From Candidatus Desulfofervidus auxilii (lineage in GTDB: Bacteria > Desulfobacterota > Desulfofervidia > Desulfofervidales > Desulfofervidaceae): a stretch of 64,000 nucleotides of DNA. Location: contig NZ_CP013015.1 in assembly GCF_001577525.1 (NCBI RefSeq), forward strand, positions 1 through 64,000, given 5' to 3'. This document shows, piece after piece, positions 42,213-50,921 of this stretch. The notes beneath the pieces are model-generated. The model was not told the DNA's origin, did not search any database, and saw only the letters and a program-made list of their open reading frames with translations. The position numbers were made by a program, and so were the translations under genes. Position 1 is the first letter of the stretch; the number at the start of each line of letters is the position of its first letter.

Positions 42213-43499
42213 ATGTCTAAATCAGAAGCATTATGGCAAAGGGCTCAGAAATTTCTTCCAGGTGGAGTGAATAGTCCCGTGAGGGCCTGGCGGTCGGTTA
42301 AGGGTAAACCTTTATTCATTGAAAGGGCAAAGGGGGCAAAAATTTATGATGTAGATGGTCACGAATATATTGATTACGTGTGCTCTTGGGGTCCTATGAT
42401 TGTGGGACATGCCCATGAGGAAGTGATAGAAGCCATCAAACATACTGCATCAAAGGGGACGAGTTTTGGGGCACCAACTGAAGTAGAGGTAGAGCTGGCA
42501 GAGATGATTATTAAAGCCTTTCCTTCTATAGAAAAAGTAAGAATGGTCAATTCTGGAACTGAGGCTACCATGAGTGCCTTGCGCCTGGCTAGAGCTTACA
42601 CTCAAAGGGATAAAGTAATTAAATTTGATGGTTGCTATCACGGTCATGCCGATAGTTTTTTGGTAAAGGCAGGCTCTGGTTTAGCCACATTGGGTATACC
42701 TGCTTCACCAGGTGTACCAGAAGATTTGACCAAACATACTATTTCTTTACCTTATAATGATCTTTCTGGTGTAGAAGATGTATTTGTGCAAATAGGAAAG
42801 GAAATTGCCTGTATTATTGTGGAACCTGTAGCTGGAAATATGGGCGTGGTCTTACCTGAAGAAGGTTTTTTAAAAGGATTACGCAGAGTTACTCAGAGAT
42901 ATGGCAGTTTATTAATCTTTGACGAAGTCATTACCGGCTTTCGGGTAAGTTGGGGTGGAGCCCAGGTGCATTATGGAATTAATCCTGATTTAACTTGCTT
43001 GGGTAAGATAATAGGTGGGGGTATGCCAGTAGGGGCCTATGGTGGGAAAAAAGAAATTATGTCTCTGATTGCTCCAGAGGGTCAAGTTTATCAAGCAGGA
43101 ACCCTTTCTGGAAACCCATTGGCCATGAGTGCTGGATTAGCCACCTTAAAAATCTTACAAAGACCTGAAGTGTATAAGGAATTGGAGAAAAAAACAAAGC
43201 AGTTAACAGAAGGTATTAAACAAGCAGCTAAGGAAACAGGTATTTCTTTACAAATCAATCAAATTGCCTCTATGTTTTCCCTTTTCTTTAATGATAGGCC
43301 CGTAACAGATTATAAAAGTGTTTTAAAAAGCAATAGTGATATGTTTATTAAATATTTCTATGGGATGTTAAAGCGGGGTATTTATCTTGCTCCTTCGGCC
43401 TATGAAGCTAGTTTTGTCTCACTTGCCCACACCGATGAGGATATTAAAAGAACCATAGAGGCAGTATATCATACTTTCAAGGAGATAAAGGAAGAGTGA
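42213..43499 (+). CDS. hemL: Glutamate-1-semialdehyde 2,1-aminomutase
   Basis: 428 aa PLP enzyme converting glutamate-1-semialdehyde to 5-aminolevulinate, the step after HemA. LPGGVNSPVRAW, VNSGTEATMSALRLARAYT, FDEVITGFR and the PLP lysine in CLGKIIGGGMPVGAYGG are diagnostic. The ATG at 42213 follows GGGAGG. An upstream ATG at 42186 lacks a ribosome site. It is followed by a zinc-ribbon gene 1 nt away. Confidence 0.95.
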   Translation: MSKSEALWQRAQKFLPGGVNSPVRAWRSVKGKPLFIERAKGAKIYDVDGHEYIDYVCSWGPMIVGHAHEEVIEAIKHTASKGTSFGAPTEVEVELAEMIIKAFPSIEKVRMVNSGTEATMSALRLARAYTQRDKVIKFDGCYHGHADSFLVKAGSGLATLGIPASPGVPEDLTKHTISLPYNDLSGVEDVFVQIGKEIACIIVEPVAGNMGVVLPEEGFLKGLRRVTQRYGSLLIFDEVITGFRVSWGGAQVHYGINPDLTCLGKIIGGGMPVGAYGGKKEIMSLIAPEGQVYQAGTLSGNPLAMSAGLATLKILQRPEVYKELEKKTKQLTEGIKQAAKETGISLQINQIASMFSLFFNDRPVTDYKSVLKSNSDMFIKYFYGMLKRGIYLAPSAYEASFVSLAHTDEDIKRTIEAVYHTFKEIKEE

Positions 43500-43500
43500 A

Positions 43501-43800
43501 ATGCCTATTTATGAATTTTGTTGTAAAAAATGTGGTTATGTATTTGAGACCATTCAACGCATAACAGACCCTATACCTTCTTGTCCTGTTTGTGGTGGGG
43601 AGGTGAAAAGGCTGGTTTCAATGGTGTCTTTTAAGATATCTGATGATGCAGCTATTCGGCGAGTGGAGAAACGGTTTAAAGACTATCTTAGATGGGGAAA
43701 ATATAAAGATGCTGCCAAATTTGCTGATAAGGCTGCTCAATATTTAAAACACGACAAGATTAAAAAAATGCAGGAGAGTGTTCAGAAAAAGCAGAGTTAG
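43501..43800 (+). CDS. FmdB-family zinc ribbon protein
   Basis: 99 aa. PIYEFCCKKCGYVFE and CPVCGGEVKRL form a CX2C...CX2C zinc ribbon of the FmdB regulatory-protein family, followed by a basic helical tail. Function is not established for this family despite the name. It lies between hemL and queF in a tight operon, so co-expression with tetrapyrrole and queuosine genes is expected. Confidence 0.8.
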   Translation: MPIYEFCCKKCGYVFETIQRITDPIPSCPVCGGEVKRLVSMVSFKISDDAAIRRVEKRFKDYLRWGKYKDAAKFADKAAQYLKHDKIKKMQESVQKKQS

Positions 43801-43809
43801 AAATTAAAA

Positions 43810-44187
43810 ATGTCCACATTAAAATATGGTGAAAAGGCCATTGCTGAAGCTCAATTAGAGACTTGGCCAAATCCCTGCCCTGAGAGAAATTATACTATTG
43901 AAATTACCTTTCCTGAATTTACTTGTCTTTGTCCTCGTTCAGGCTATCCTGATTTTGCTGTTATCAGAATTAAATATATTCCAGATAAATACATTATAGA
44001 GTTAAAATCACTTAAGCTATATTTAAATAAATATCGGAGTGTATATCTCTCACATGAGGAGGCTACAAATAAGATTTATGCGGAACTTTATGCACTTTTA
44101 AAACCACGATTTTTAGAAGTAATAGGGGATTTTAATCCCAGGGGTAATGTAAAAACAATCATCAAGGTTTCTTCAGAAGGAAATTGA
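43810..44187 (+). CDS. queF: NADPH-dependent preQ0 reductase
   Basis: 125 aa, the short (type I) QueF length. [16 protein letters not shown] contains the thioimide-forming Cys and nearby Asp. [14 protein letters not shown] and [11 protein letters not shown] complete the T-fold enzyme. It reduces preQ0 to preQ1. The later queuosine enzymes QueA and Tgt are encoded at 58014-60216, so this organism makes queuosine-modified tRNA. Confidence 0.93.
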   Translation: MSTLKYGEKAIAEAQLETWPNPCPERNYTIEITFPEFTCLCPRSGYPDFAVIRIKYIPDKYIIELKSLKLYLNKYRSVYLSHEEATNKIYAELYALLKPRFLEVIGDFNPRGNVKTIIKVSSEGN

Positions 44188-44192
44188 TCTTC

Positions 44193-44918
44193 ATGGAAAA
44201 GGCTCAAGGGGATCCCATTGAGTTGTGGGGAAAAATCTTTGATGATATTCGGGATTTTATTTTTATAATAGATGAGGAAGGAAGTATAATTGATGCCAAT
44301 CTAGCGGTTTTAAAAAAGATTGGTTTGGATAAAGAGCAGATAAGAGGGAAAAAATGTTATGAAATAGCAAAAAGTCTTTTTTACACTGAGACCTGTGAAA
44401 CTTATGGATTTAGATATCCACTAAAAAAAGCCTTTAAAACAGGAAAGCCAGCAAGAGCCTTTGTTACCATCAAGGATACTAATGGTCAGGAGGCTTACAT
44501 TGAAATCGTTGTCCACCCAGTAGCCAATTTAGCTGTGTGCATTCATCGTGATATAACAGATTTTATGACGTGCACACCAGCCTTAAAAGAGACTAAAAAA
44601 AACTTTTCCAGTATTTCTGAAACATCACAAGATGCCATTATCGTTTTAAATGAAGAATTAAGAATACATCTTAACAATAAAGCTATTGAAAAGATTTTTG
44701 GATATACAAAAGAAGAACTATCCCAAATTTCTATTACTCAACTTATTCCTGAAAGTAAAACTGTTTTATGCCGTTTTTCCAAAAATTCAGTGGGGAATGA
44801 AAAAACAATGCAGGCCATAGGTATTAAAAAGGGAGGGGAAAAAATTCCTTTGTGGGCTTCGGTTTCAAGTTTTACCTTTAAGGGGAAACTCTTTTTTACT
44901 ATTATTATAAAAGTTTAG
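44193..44918 (+). CDS. Two-PAS-domain protein without output domain
   Basis: 241 aa. PAS 1 spans about 10-120 (DDIRDFIFIIDEEGSIIDANLAVLKKIG) and PAS 2 about 135-240 (SETSQDAIIVLNEELRIHLNNKAIEKIFGYTKEELSQ). The protein stops where a kinase or cyclase domain usually begins. PAS 1 has Cys residues (KKCYEIAKSLFYTETCET) that could bind a cofactor. It may act by partner binding or be a sensor-kinase remnant. It starts just after queF. TTG 44184 is an alternative start. Confidence 0.75.
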   Translation: MEKAQGDPIELWGKIFDDIRDFIFIIDEEGSIIDANLAVLKKIGLDKEQIRGKKCYEIAKSLFYTETCETYGFRYPLKKAFKTGKPARAFVTIKDTNGQEAYIEIVVHPVANLAVCIHRDITDFMTCTPALKETKKNFSSISETSQDAIIVLNEELRIHLNNKAIEKIFGYTKEELSQISITQLIPESKTVLCRFSKNSVGNEKTMQAIGIKKGGEKIPLWASVSSFTFKGKLFFTIIIKV

Positions 44919-44948
44919 CAATAAAGCGATTGTCTTTATTTTACAGAT

Positions 44949-45791
44949 TTATAGCACATTATTTTTAGGCGAATATATATTCTGATATAGCTTAACATAA
45001 TCCTGGGGAGAAATCTGTTCAGGTCTAGTGTTTGTTTCTATTTTTAAGTCAGAAAGAATTTGCTTTATTTTTTCTGTTTTGATACCCAGTCTTTTTAAGG
45101 CATTTAAAACAGTCTTTCGCCTTTGAGAAAAGATGTGTTTTAGAAAAAAAACAAAGCCTTCTTCTAAACGAATTTCTTCTTTCCAGTTTATTTTAATAAG
45201 CTGGGAATCTACCTCAGGAGGGGGATAAAAACTTTGGGGTGCAAGATTCATAACAGGAATAATCTTTGCAGTCAATCCATATAATACACTTAAAATACCA
45301 AAATCCTTGGTGCCTGGTTTAGCTAAAAGACGATCAGCTACTTCTTTTTGTAACATCAAAGTAGCCTGGTCAATGACTGCCCTTTTTTCCAGAAAAAGAA
45401 ATAACAGAGGTGAACTGATATGATAGGGAAGATTGCCTATGATTTTTATTTTAGTTTTATGTAAATGGGCGGTTTTTTCATAATCATATTTTAGGGCGTC
45501 TCCTTGCCAAATTTCAATATTTTTTAACTGATGATTAGCTAGAATTTCTTTTAATACAAAGATTAATTTTTGATCATATTCAATGGCAATTACCTTTTTT
45601 GCCTTCTGGGATAAAGGAATAGTTAATGCCCCTAAGCCCGCCCCAATTTCAATAACTATATCTTTAGGTTCAATACCCGATTTTTCTACTATTTGCTCAG
45701 AGGTAAAGGGATTAATAAGGAAATGTTGCCCTAATTTTTTTTGGGCCTTTAATCCATACCTTTCTAGGACTTTTTTTGGTGAAAGGGGCAT
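44949..45791 (-). CDS. rsmA: 16S rRNA dimethyladenosine transferase
   Basis: 280 aa SAM-dependent KsgA/RsmA. KKLGQHFLINP, the SAM motif IEIGAGLGALTIPL and the adenine-binding NLPYHISSP are diagnostic. It dimethylates two adjacent adenines in helix 45 of 16S rRNA during small-subunit maturation. Overlaps tsaD by 28 nt and is translated after it. It converges on the PAS gene with only 30 bp between stops. Confidence 0.95.
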   Translation of the reverse strand: MPLSPKKVLERYGLKAQKKLGQHFLINPFTSEQIVEKSGIEPKDIVIEIGAGLGALTIPLSQKAKKVIAIEYDQKLIFVLKEILANHQLKNIEIWQGDALKYDYEKTAHLHKTKIKIIGNLPYHISSPLLFLFLEKRAVIDQATLMLQKEVADRLLAKPGTKDFGILSVLYGLTAKIIPVMNLAPQSFYPPPEVDSQLIKINWKEEIRLEEGFVFFLKHIFSQRRKTVLNALKRLGIKTEKIKQILSDLKIETNTRPEQISPQDYVKLYQNIYSPKNNVL

Positions 45792-46771
45792 ACTGGATAC
45801 CTGGAGATGGCATCAAAGTCAAAATCGGCTATGTTATGAGCCTTAAAATGGTGATAACCAAGAGCTGCTACCATAGCAGCGTTATCTGTGCAAAGGGCAG
45901 GGGAAGGGAAATAAACCTTTATGTCTTCCTTTTGGCTTATAGCCAGGAGTTTCTTTCTTAAACATTGGTTAGCGGCTACCCCTCCAGCGACCACCAAACG
46001 GGGCAAAAGATGGTCTTTAACTGCTTGCACAGCCTTTGTTACCAAGGTGTCTACAACTGCCTGTTGGAAAGAAGCCGCTACATCGGCCTTACAAAAAGAG
46101 GGGTGATGGCGTAAATAATTGGCTACTGCTGTTTTAAGCCCACTAAAGCTAAAATGGTAATTATTTTTGTTTAAAAGCGGACGAGGGAATTTTATGTTGG
46201 GACTGCCTTCTTTGGCTAGTTTTTCAATAGAGATTCCCCCAGGATATGGCAAGCCTAACATATGGGCTACTTTATCAAAGGCCTCACCAGCAGCATCGTC
46301 TAGAGTTTGCCCTAATTGCTTTATTTCTAAAAAATCTTTTGCTAAATATAGGTTGGTATGCCCCCCTGATACTACCAGGCCAATAAAAGGAAAGAGGGGT
46401 TTTTGTTCTAAAAATATAGCCATAAGATGGGCTTCTAAGTGATTGATAGCTACCAGAGGTTTATTGAGGGCAAAGGCGATGGCCTTAGCTATACAAATGC
46501 CTACTAAAAGTGCCCCTACCAATCCTGGGCCTTGAGTGACGGCTATTACATCTATTTCAGATAATTTTATATTTTTTTGATGTAAGGCTTGTTCTAATAG
46601 AGGAAGGATGGTTTCTATATGTTTTCTGGAGGCAATCTCAGGCACTACTCCTCCATAGGGACGGTGAATAGCTACTTGGGAATAAACCAGATTACTAACA
46701 ATCTTTGTTCCATCCTTTACTATGGCCACCGCGGTTTCGTCACAAGAAGTCTCAATACCTAAAACCAACAT
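45764..46771 (-). CDS. tsaD: tRNA N6-threonylcarbamoyladenosine transferase
   Basis: 335 aa ASKHA-fold enzyme. MLVLGIETSCDETAVAIV, the metal-site HLEAH in AINHLEAHLMA, VVSGGHTNL and GGVAANQCLRKKL are standard. With TsaB, TsaC and TsaE it makes t6A37 in ANN-decoding tRNAs. A longer frame from 46840 is rejected because the promoter (46778-46806) lies within it and its -10 box ends 6 nt before the ATG at 46771. Confidence 0.95.
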   Translation of the reverse strand: MLVLGIETSCDETAVAIVKDGTKIVSNLVYSQVAIHRPYGGVVPEIASRKHIETILPLLEQALHQKNIKLSEIDVIAVTQGPGLVGALLVGICIAKAIAFALNKPLVAINHLEAHLMAIFLEQKPLFPFIGLVVSGGHTNLYLAKDFLEIKQLGQTLDDAAGEAFDKVAHMLGLPYPGGISIEKLAKEGSPNIKFPRPLLNKNNYHFSFSGLKTAVANYLRHHPSFCKADVAASFQQAVVDTLVTKAVQAVKDHLLPRLVVAGGVAANQCLRKKLLAISQKEDIKVYFPSPALCTDNAAMVAALGYHHFKAHNIADFDFDAISRYPVCPFHQKKS

Positions 46772-46777
46772 AAAACC

Positions 46778-46806
46778 ATGATAACGCAAACTAAATGAAT
46801 AAACAA
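46778..46806 (-). promoter_or_regulatory. Sigma-70-type promoter of tsaD, apparently leaderless
   Basis: On the minus strand TTGTTT (46806-46801), a 17-bp spacer and TATCAT (46783-46778) end 6 nt before the tsaD ATG. Divergent from rph. Confidence 0.6.
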
Positions 46807-46845
46807 CATTGCAGGGTTGTTTTAATTGTGTTAAATCCATAAGGG

Positions 46846-47592
46846 ATGAGAGAAGATGGGCGTAAGTTTGACCAAATCAGGCCTTTTTCGGTAATACGGC
46901 CTTTTAATAAATATGCTGAAGGCTCAGTACTGGTTAGCTTGGGAGAAACAAAGGTTATTGTTACCGCCTCAGTTGAGGAAAGCGTGCCCCCTTTTTTAAG
47001 GGGAAGTAATAAAGGATGGGTTACGGCTGAATATAGCATGTTACCCAGGGCCACTCATACCCGCAATTTGAGACCAGAACTAGGTAAGATAAAGGGTAGA
47101 ACCTATGAAATTCAGCGGATGATTGGACGTTCTTTGCGGTCTATAGTAGATTTAGAAAGTTTAGGTGAACGCACTATCTGGATAGATTGTGATGTAATGC
47201 AGGCGGATGGAGGTACACGCACAGCGTCTATCACCGGAGCTTTTATAGCCTTATGCGATGCCTGCCATTGGCTAATAAAGAAAAATAAGATAGAGCAATT
47301 TCCCATAATAGATTATTTAGCTGCTATTAGTGTAGGTTTGGTAGAAAAAGAAGTTGTTTTGGATTTAAATTCCCAAGAAGATATGATAGCTGCTATAGAT
47401 GCCAATATAGTGATGACCGGAAATGGGGAGTTTGTGGAAATTCAGGCCACTGGTGAACAAGGGCCATTTTCTGAAGTTGTTTTAAATAAAATATTGACCT
47501 TAGCTAAAAAAGGCATTGAACAACTAATCAAAGAGCAAAAGAAAATTTTGAGGGATTTACCCTATGAAATTGGTATTAGCCACCAGAAATAA
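46846..47592 (+). CDS. rph: Ribonuclease PH
   Basis: 248 aa phosphorolytic 3'-5' exoribonuclease trimming tRNA 3' ends. [70 protein letters not shown] and [20 protein letters not shown] match the family throughout. The start is within a few bases of a possible TTGCAG-16-TTAAAT promoter, again with a very short leader. It overlaps rdgB by 29 nt. Confidence 0.95.
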   Translation: MREDGRKFDQIRPFSVIRPFNKYAEGSVLVSLGETKVIVTASVEESVPPFLRGSNKGWVTAEYSMLPRATHTRNLRPELGKIKGRTYEIQRMIGRSLRSIVDLESLGERTIWIDCDVMQADGGTRTASITGAFIALCDACHWLIKKNKIEQFPIIDYLAAISVGLVEKEVVLDLNSQEDMIAAIDANIVMTGNGEFVEIQATGEQGPFSEVVLNKILTLAKKGIEQLIKEQKKILRDLPYEIGISHQK

Positions 47593-48190
47593 GGGAAAGA
47601 TAGCTGAAATAAAAAAATTAGTTTCAGATCTGTCCCAAGTAGAGTTGGTCTCCCTTGATGACTTCCAAAACTTACCAGATATAGCCGAAACAGGCAAGAC
47701 ATTTAAGGAAAATGCCCTTATTAAGGCCAAGGAAATAGCATCTTTTACTGGTCACTGGGCGTTGGCAGACGATTCTGGTTTAGTGGTAGATTATCTTCAG
47801 GGTGCTCCTGGTGTATATTCAGCCCGTTTTTCAGGAGAACAAGCCACTGATGAGCAAAACAATGCCAAATTATTGGCTTTGTTAAAAGATGTGCCTTGGG
47901 AGAAAAGACAAGCAAAGTTTGTCTGTGTAATAGCTATTTGTAACCCCAAGGGTCAGTGTTATACCCTTGAAGGAGAATGTAAAGGCTATATTGCTTTAGA
48001 ACCAAAAGGGACATATGGTTTTGGTTATGACCCTGTATTTTTTGTCCCTGCTTATGGGAAAACTATGGCCGAACTAGAACCAGAAATTAAAAACCAGATT
48101 AGCCATCGGGCCATGGCCTTGAAGCAATTGAAACCACTTTTAAGGCAAATGTTAAAAAGGTCAGAGGGTCAAACCTACAATATACATTAA
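47564..48190 (+). CDS. rdgB: XTP/dITP diphosphatase (Ham1-like)
   Basis: 208 aa. [53 protein letters not shown] and [14 protein letters not shown] are the family blocks. It removes non-canonical purine nucleotides (XTP, dITP) from the pool. The rph-rdgB pair is a common bacterial arrangement. It ends just before the structured intergenic region at 48191-48380. Confidence 0.95.
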   Translation: MKLVLATRNKGKIAEIKKLVSDLSQVELVSLDDFQNLPDIAETGKTFKENALIKAKEIASFTGHWALADDSGLVVDYLQGAPGVYSARFSGEQATDEQNNAKLLALLKDVPWEKRQAKFVCVIAICNPKGQCYTLEGECKGYIALEPKGTYGFGYDPVFFVPAYGKTMAELEPEIKNQISHRAMALKQLKPLLRQMLKRSEGQTYNIH

Positions 48191-48252
48191 TTGCCTAACA
48201 AATAAGTTAAAATAAGTTATGTCAGAGACAATAAATCATAGTGAGAAATGAA

Positions 48253-48358
48253 TAAGTGAAATTTAGCAACTTGGTGAGACTTGAGGGGTTTCTTTCAGAG
48301 TAATCACGGTCTGAGGACACACAGCCTGGGACGGTACTCATTTTCTTGCTAAAATTTC
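48253..48358. other. Structured intergenic element upstream of miaB
   Basis: TTTAGCAA and TTGCTAAA (48346-48353) close a region of roughly 95 nt, extendable to GAAATTTAGCAA/TTGCTAAAATTTC with one bulge. Inside, read as RNA, GUGAG pairs with CUCAU and encloses two hairpins (ACUUGA/UCAGAGU with one bulge, and GUCU-AGG/CCU-GGAC type). This multibranched fold suggests a functional RNA or leader. The right arm overlaps the miaB -35 box. A possible promoter TTGCCT-16-TAAGTT lies at 48191-48218. It matches no riboswitch class I recognise. Confidence 0.45.
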
Positions 48359-48374
48359 TTTTAGAAGTTAAGAT
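48346..48374 (+). promoter_or_regulatory. Sigma-70-type promoter of miaB, apparently leaderless
   Basis: TTGCTA (48346-48351), a 17-bp spacer and TAAGAT (48369-48374) end 6 nt before the ATG at 48381. No ribosome site is present. Confidence 0.55.
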
Positions 48375-48380
48375 AAAAAT

Positions 48381-49709
48381 ATGAAGGGTAAATTTTTTAT
48401 TCAAACTTATGGTTGTCAAATGAATGTTCATGATACAGAGTATATGTGTGCCATTTTGAATAAAGCAGGTTATGCTCAAGCACAAACGTTAAAGGAGGCA
48501 GATATTATTTTGCTCAATACCTGTGCTGTGCGGCAAAAGGCAGAAGAAAAGGTTTATAGTTTTTTAGGGCGTTTAAAAGCCTTTAAAAAAAGGCACCCTG
48601 GTTTGATTATTGGAGTAGGTGGGTGTGTGGCTCAAAAAGAAGGGGAAAGGATCCTTAAAAGGATACCTTATATAGATTTAGTATTTGGAACCCATCAATT
48701 TTTTAGAGTGGCTGAGCTTATTGAGGAAGTCAAGAAAAATGGACATAGAATCTGTTGTATAGATTACACCTATCAGTTAGAACCCCCTTGCCATGTTTTT
48801 CCTTTATCTCATAAGATGTATGGTAGAGCCTACCTTACTATTATGCAAGGCTGTGATAATTTTTGTAGCTATTGTATTGTGCCCTATGTGCGTGGAAGAC
48901 AAATCAGTCGAAGGAGTGAAAATATTATTAATGAAGCAAAAAGACTGTTAGATATGGGAATAAAAGAAATCATTCTATTAGGCCAAAATGTCAATTCTTA
49001 TGGGCAAGATAGGTTAGAGGAGATAAGTTTTTCTGAATTATTATTTAAGATAAATAAGTTGCCTGGATTGAAAAGACTGAGGTTTATTACTTCACATCCT
49101 AAAGATATCTCACCAGATGTAATTAAAGCCTTTGCGGACCTGGATACCCTATGTGAGCATATTCACTTGCCTGTGCAATCTGGTTCAGATCGCATTTTAA
49201 AAAGAATGGGACGAAAATATACCAGAAGTGAATACTTACAGAAAATAGAAGCCCTGCGTAAGGCCTGTCCTGAAATTTCTATTACTACCGATTTAATCGT
49301 TGGTTTTCCCGGAGAGACAAAGAAAGATTTTAAAGATACTATTTCTCTCTTGCAGGAAGTGGAGTTTGATGCTATTTTTGCTTTTAGGTATTCAGATAGA
49401 CCACCGGCAAAGGCTGTTAGTTTTCCTGAAAAGGTAAATGAACAAGAAAAGGCAGAAAGGTTAAGTGAAGTTTTGGAAATACAGGCACCGATTACAGAAA
49501 GAAAAAATAGGGTTAAAAAAGGGAGGTTGTTAGAAGTGTTATTAGATAGCTATAGTAAACGAGGTCAGCAACTCTGTGGCAGGACTAGATGTAATCGGGT
49601 GGTTAATGTGGAAGGAGATGAGAGTTTAATGGGACATTTGGTGGAGGTAATTATAGAGGAAGTATTACCCCATTCTTTAAAAGGAAAGGTGGTAAAAATA
49701 TTGGATTAA
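48381..49709 (+). CDS. miaB: tRNA-2-methylthio-N6-dimethylallyladenosine synthase
   Basis: 442 aa radical SAM methylthiotransferase. The N-terminal UPF0004 domain has cluster cysteines in TYGCQMN, NTCAVRQKAEEK and GCVAQ. The radical SAM CX3CX2C is in QGCDNFCSYCIVPYVRGR, and a TRAM domain ends the protein. It adds the 2-methylthio group to i6A37 of tRNAs. Begins a run of genes to rsmI. Confidence 0.94.
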   Translation: MKGKFFIQTYGCQMNVHDTEYMCAILNKAGYAQAQTLKEADIILLNTCAVRQKAEEKVYSFLGRLKAFKKRHPGLIIGVGGCVAQKEGERILKRIPYIDLVFGTHQFFRVAELIEEVKKNGHRICCIDYTYQLEPPCHVFPLSHKMYGRAYLTIMQGCDNFCSYCIVPYVRGRQISRRSENIINEAKRLLDMGIKEIILLGQNVNSYGQDRLEEISFSELLFKINKLPGLKRLRFITSHPKDISPDVIKAFADLDTLCEHIHLPVQSGSDRILKRMGRKYTRSEYLQKIEALRKACPEISITTDLIVGFPGETKKDFKDTISLLQEVEFDAIFAFRYSDRPPAKAVSFPEKVNEQEKAERLSEVLEIQAPITERKNRVKKGRLLEVLLDSYSKRGQQLCGRTRCNRVVNVEGDESLMGHLVEVIIEEVLPHSLKGKVVKILD

Positions 49710-49728
49710 AATTTTTAAGGGAGGAATT

Positions 49729-50223
49729 ATGTTGTTACAAATGAAAGTATTTGGTTTAACGGTTGACCCAGTGACTAATTCTCCTATTGTAATTTTAAAG
49801 GCCATAGATAACAACGAGGCTCTTCCCATTTGGATCGGAATTATGGAAGCCACTGCCATTGCCAGTGAATTAGAAAATATACATTTTCCCCGCCCCATGA
49901 CTCACGACCTTTTAAAAAATGTGATTGACACTATTAATGGGAAAGTGGAAAAGATAGTGGTGTGTGATTTGCGTGACAATACTTATTATGCGGTTATTCA
50001 TTTAAAAACATCTGAAAAAAAATATGAAATTGATGCTCGTCCCAGTGATGCTATTGCCTTAGCATTACGTGCAAAGGCGGATATTTTTGTGGAAGAGAAG
50101 GTTTTAGAAAAGTCTAAAGAAGCAGTTCGAGCGAAAGAAGGCATAAAAGACCCTAAGGCCAAAAAATGGACAGAGATCCTGGAGAGTCTCTCATCTGATG
50201 ACTTTGGTAAATACAAAATGTAA
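49729..50223 (+). CDS. Bifunctional nuclease family protein (DUF151)
   Basis: 164 aa. LQMKVFGLTVDPVTNSPIVILKAIDNNEALPIWIGIMEATAIASELE and YEIDARPSDAIALALRAKADIFVEEKVLE are the DUF151/bifunctional-nuclease core. A C-terminal basic helical tail follows. Family members have reported DNase and RNase activity, but the in vivo role is unclear. It starts after GGGAGG, 19 nt from miaB. Confidence 0.85.
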   Translation: MLLQMKVFGLTVDPVTNSPIVILKAIDNNEALPIWIGIMEATAIASELENIHFPRPMTHDLLKNVIDTINGKVEKIVVCDLRDNTYYAVIHLKTSEKKYEIDARPSDAIALALRAKADIFVEEKVLEKSKEAVRAKEGIKDPKAKKWTEILESLSSDDFGKYKM

Positions 50224-50252
50224 ATAATGAAACCCTAAATTCTGATTCTGAT

Positions 50253-50921
50253 ATGTCTTTGAAAATGATTGATTTACATACTCATTCTATTTTCAGTGAT
50301 GGCGAGCTTATTCCCTTTGAATTATTACGGCGAGTGGAAGCGATGGGCTATGGTGCTCTAGCTATCACTGACCACGCCGACACATCTAATCTAAAAGAGA
50401 TTCTGGAGGCCATAAAAAAAGCGGCTAAATCTTGGAATGGAATGAATTCTCACCCTAAGCTTATTCCTGGCATTGAACTGACCCATATACCACCTTCTCT
50501 TATAAAATCATTGGTAGAAGATGCCCGAAACTTAGGAGCAAAAGTCATTGTAGTCCATGGTGAAACACTAGTAGAACCAGTAGCACCAGGCACAAATATG
50601 GCTGCTTTAAATACAGATATAGATATTTTAGCTCATCCAGGTTTAATTACTGAAGAAGAAGTAATTTTAGCTAAAGAACGAGGGATTTGCTTAGAGATTT
50701 CTGGGCGTAAAGGACATTGTTTGAGTAATGGCCATGTAGCTAGATTGGCTAAAAAGATAGGAGCAAAATTGGTAATCAATTCTGATGGTCATGCTCCAGG
50801 TGATTATTTAACTTTGGATTTTGCTAGAAAAATAGCCTTAGGAGCAGGACTGGATGAAACTGATTTTGAAAAAATGCTTAAAAATGCTTGGGAAATTGTA
50901 GAGAAAAGGGGAGTGTTTTAA
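50253..50921 (+). CDS. PHP-domain phosphoesterase-like protein
   Basis: 222 aa. IDLHTHSIFSDGELIPFELLRRVEAMGYGALAITDHAD is the PHP metal-binding N-terminus. ILAHPGLI and NSDGHAPGDYLT supply further ligands. Relatives hydrolyse histidinol-phosphate or other small phosphoesters. Specificity is unknown here. The stop overlaps the next start (TAATG), so translation is coupled. Confidence 0.8.
   Translation: MSLKMIDLHTHSIFSDGELIPFELLRRVEAMGYGALAITDHADTSNLKEILEAIKKAAKSWNGMNSHPKLIPGIELTHIPPSLIKSLVEDARNLGAKVIVVHGETLVEPVAPGTNMAALNTDIDILAHPGLITEEEVILAKERGICLEISGRKGHCLSNGHVARLAKKIGAKLVINSDGHAPGDYLTLDFARKIALGAGLDETDFEKMLKNAWEIVEKRGVF

Noticed and set aside
48222-48485. Minus-strand ORF of 87 aa opposite the miaB start
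   Set aside because: It overlaps the miaB 5' end and the structured intergenic region, has no ribosome site and no family resemblance.
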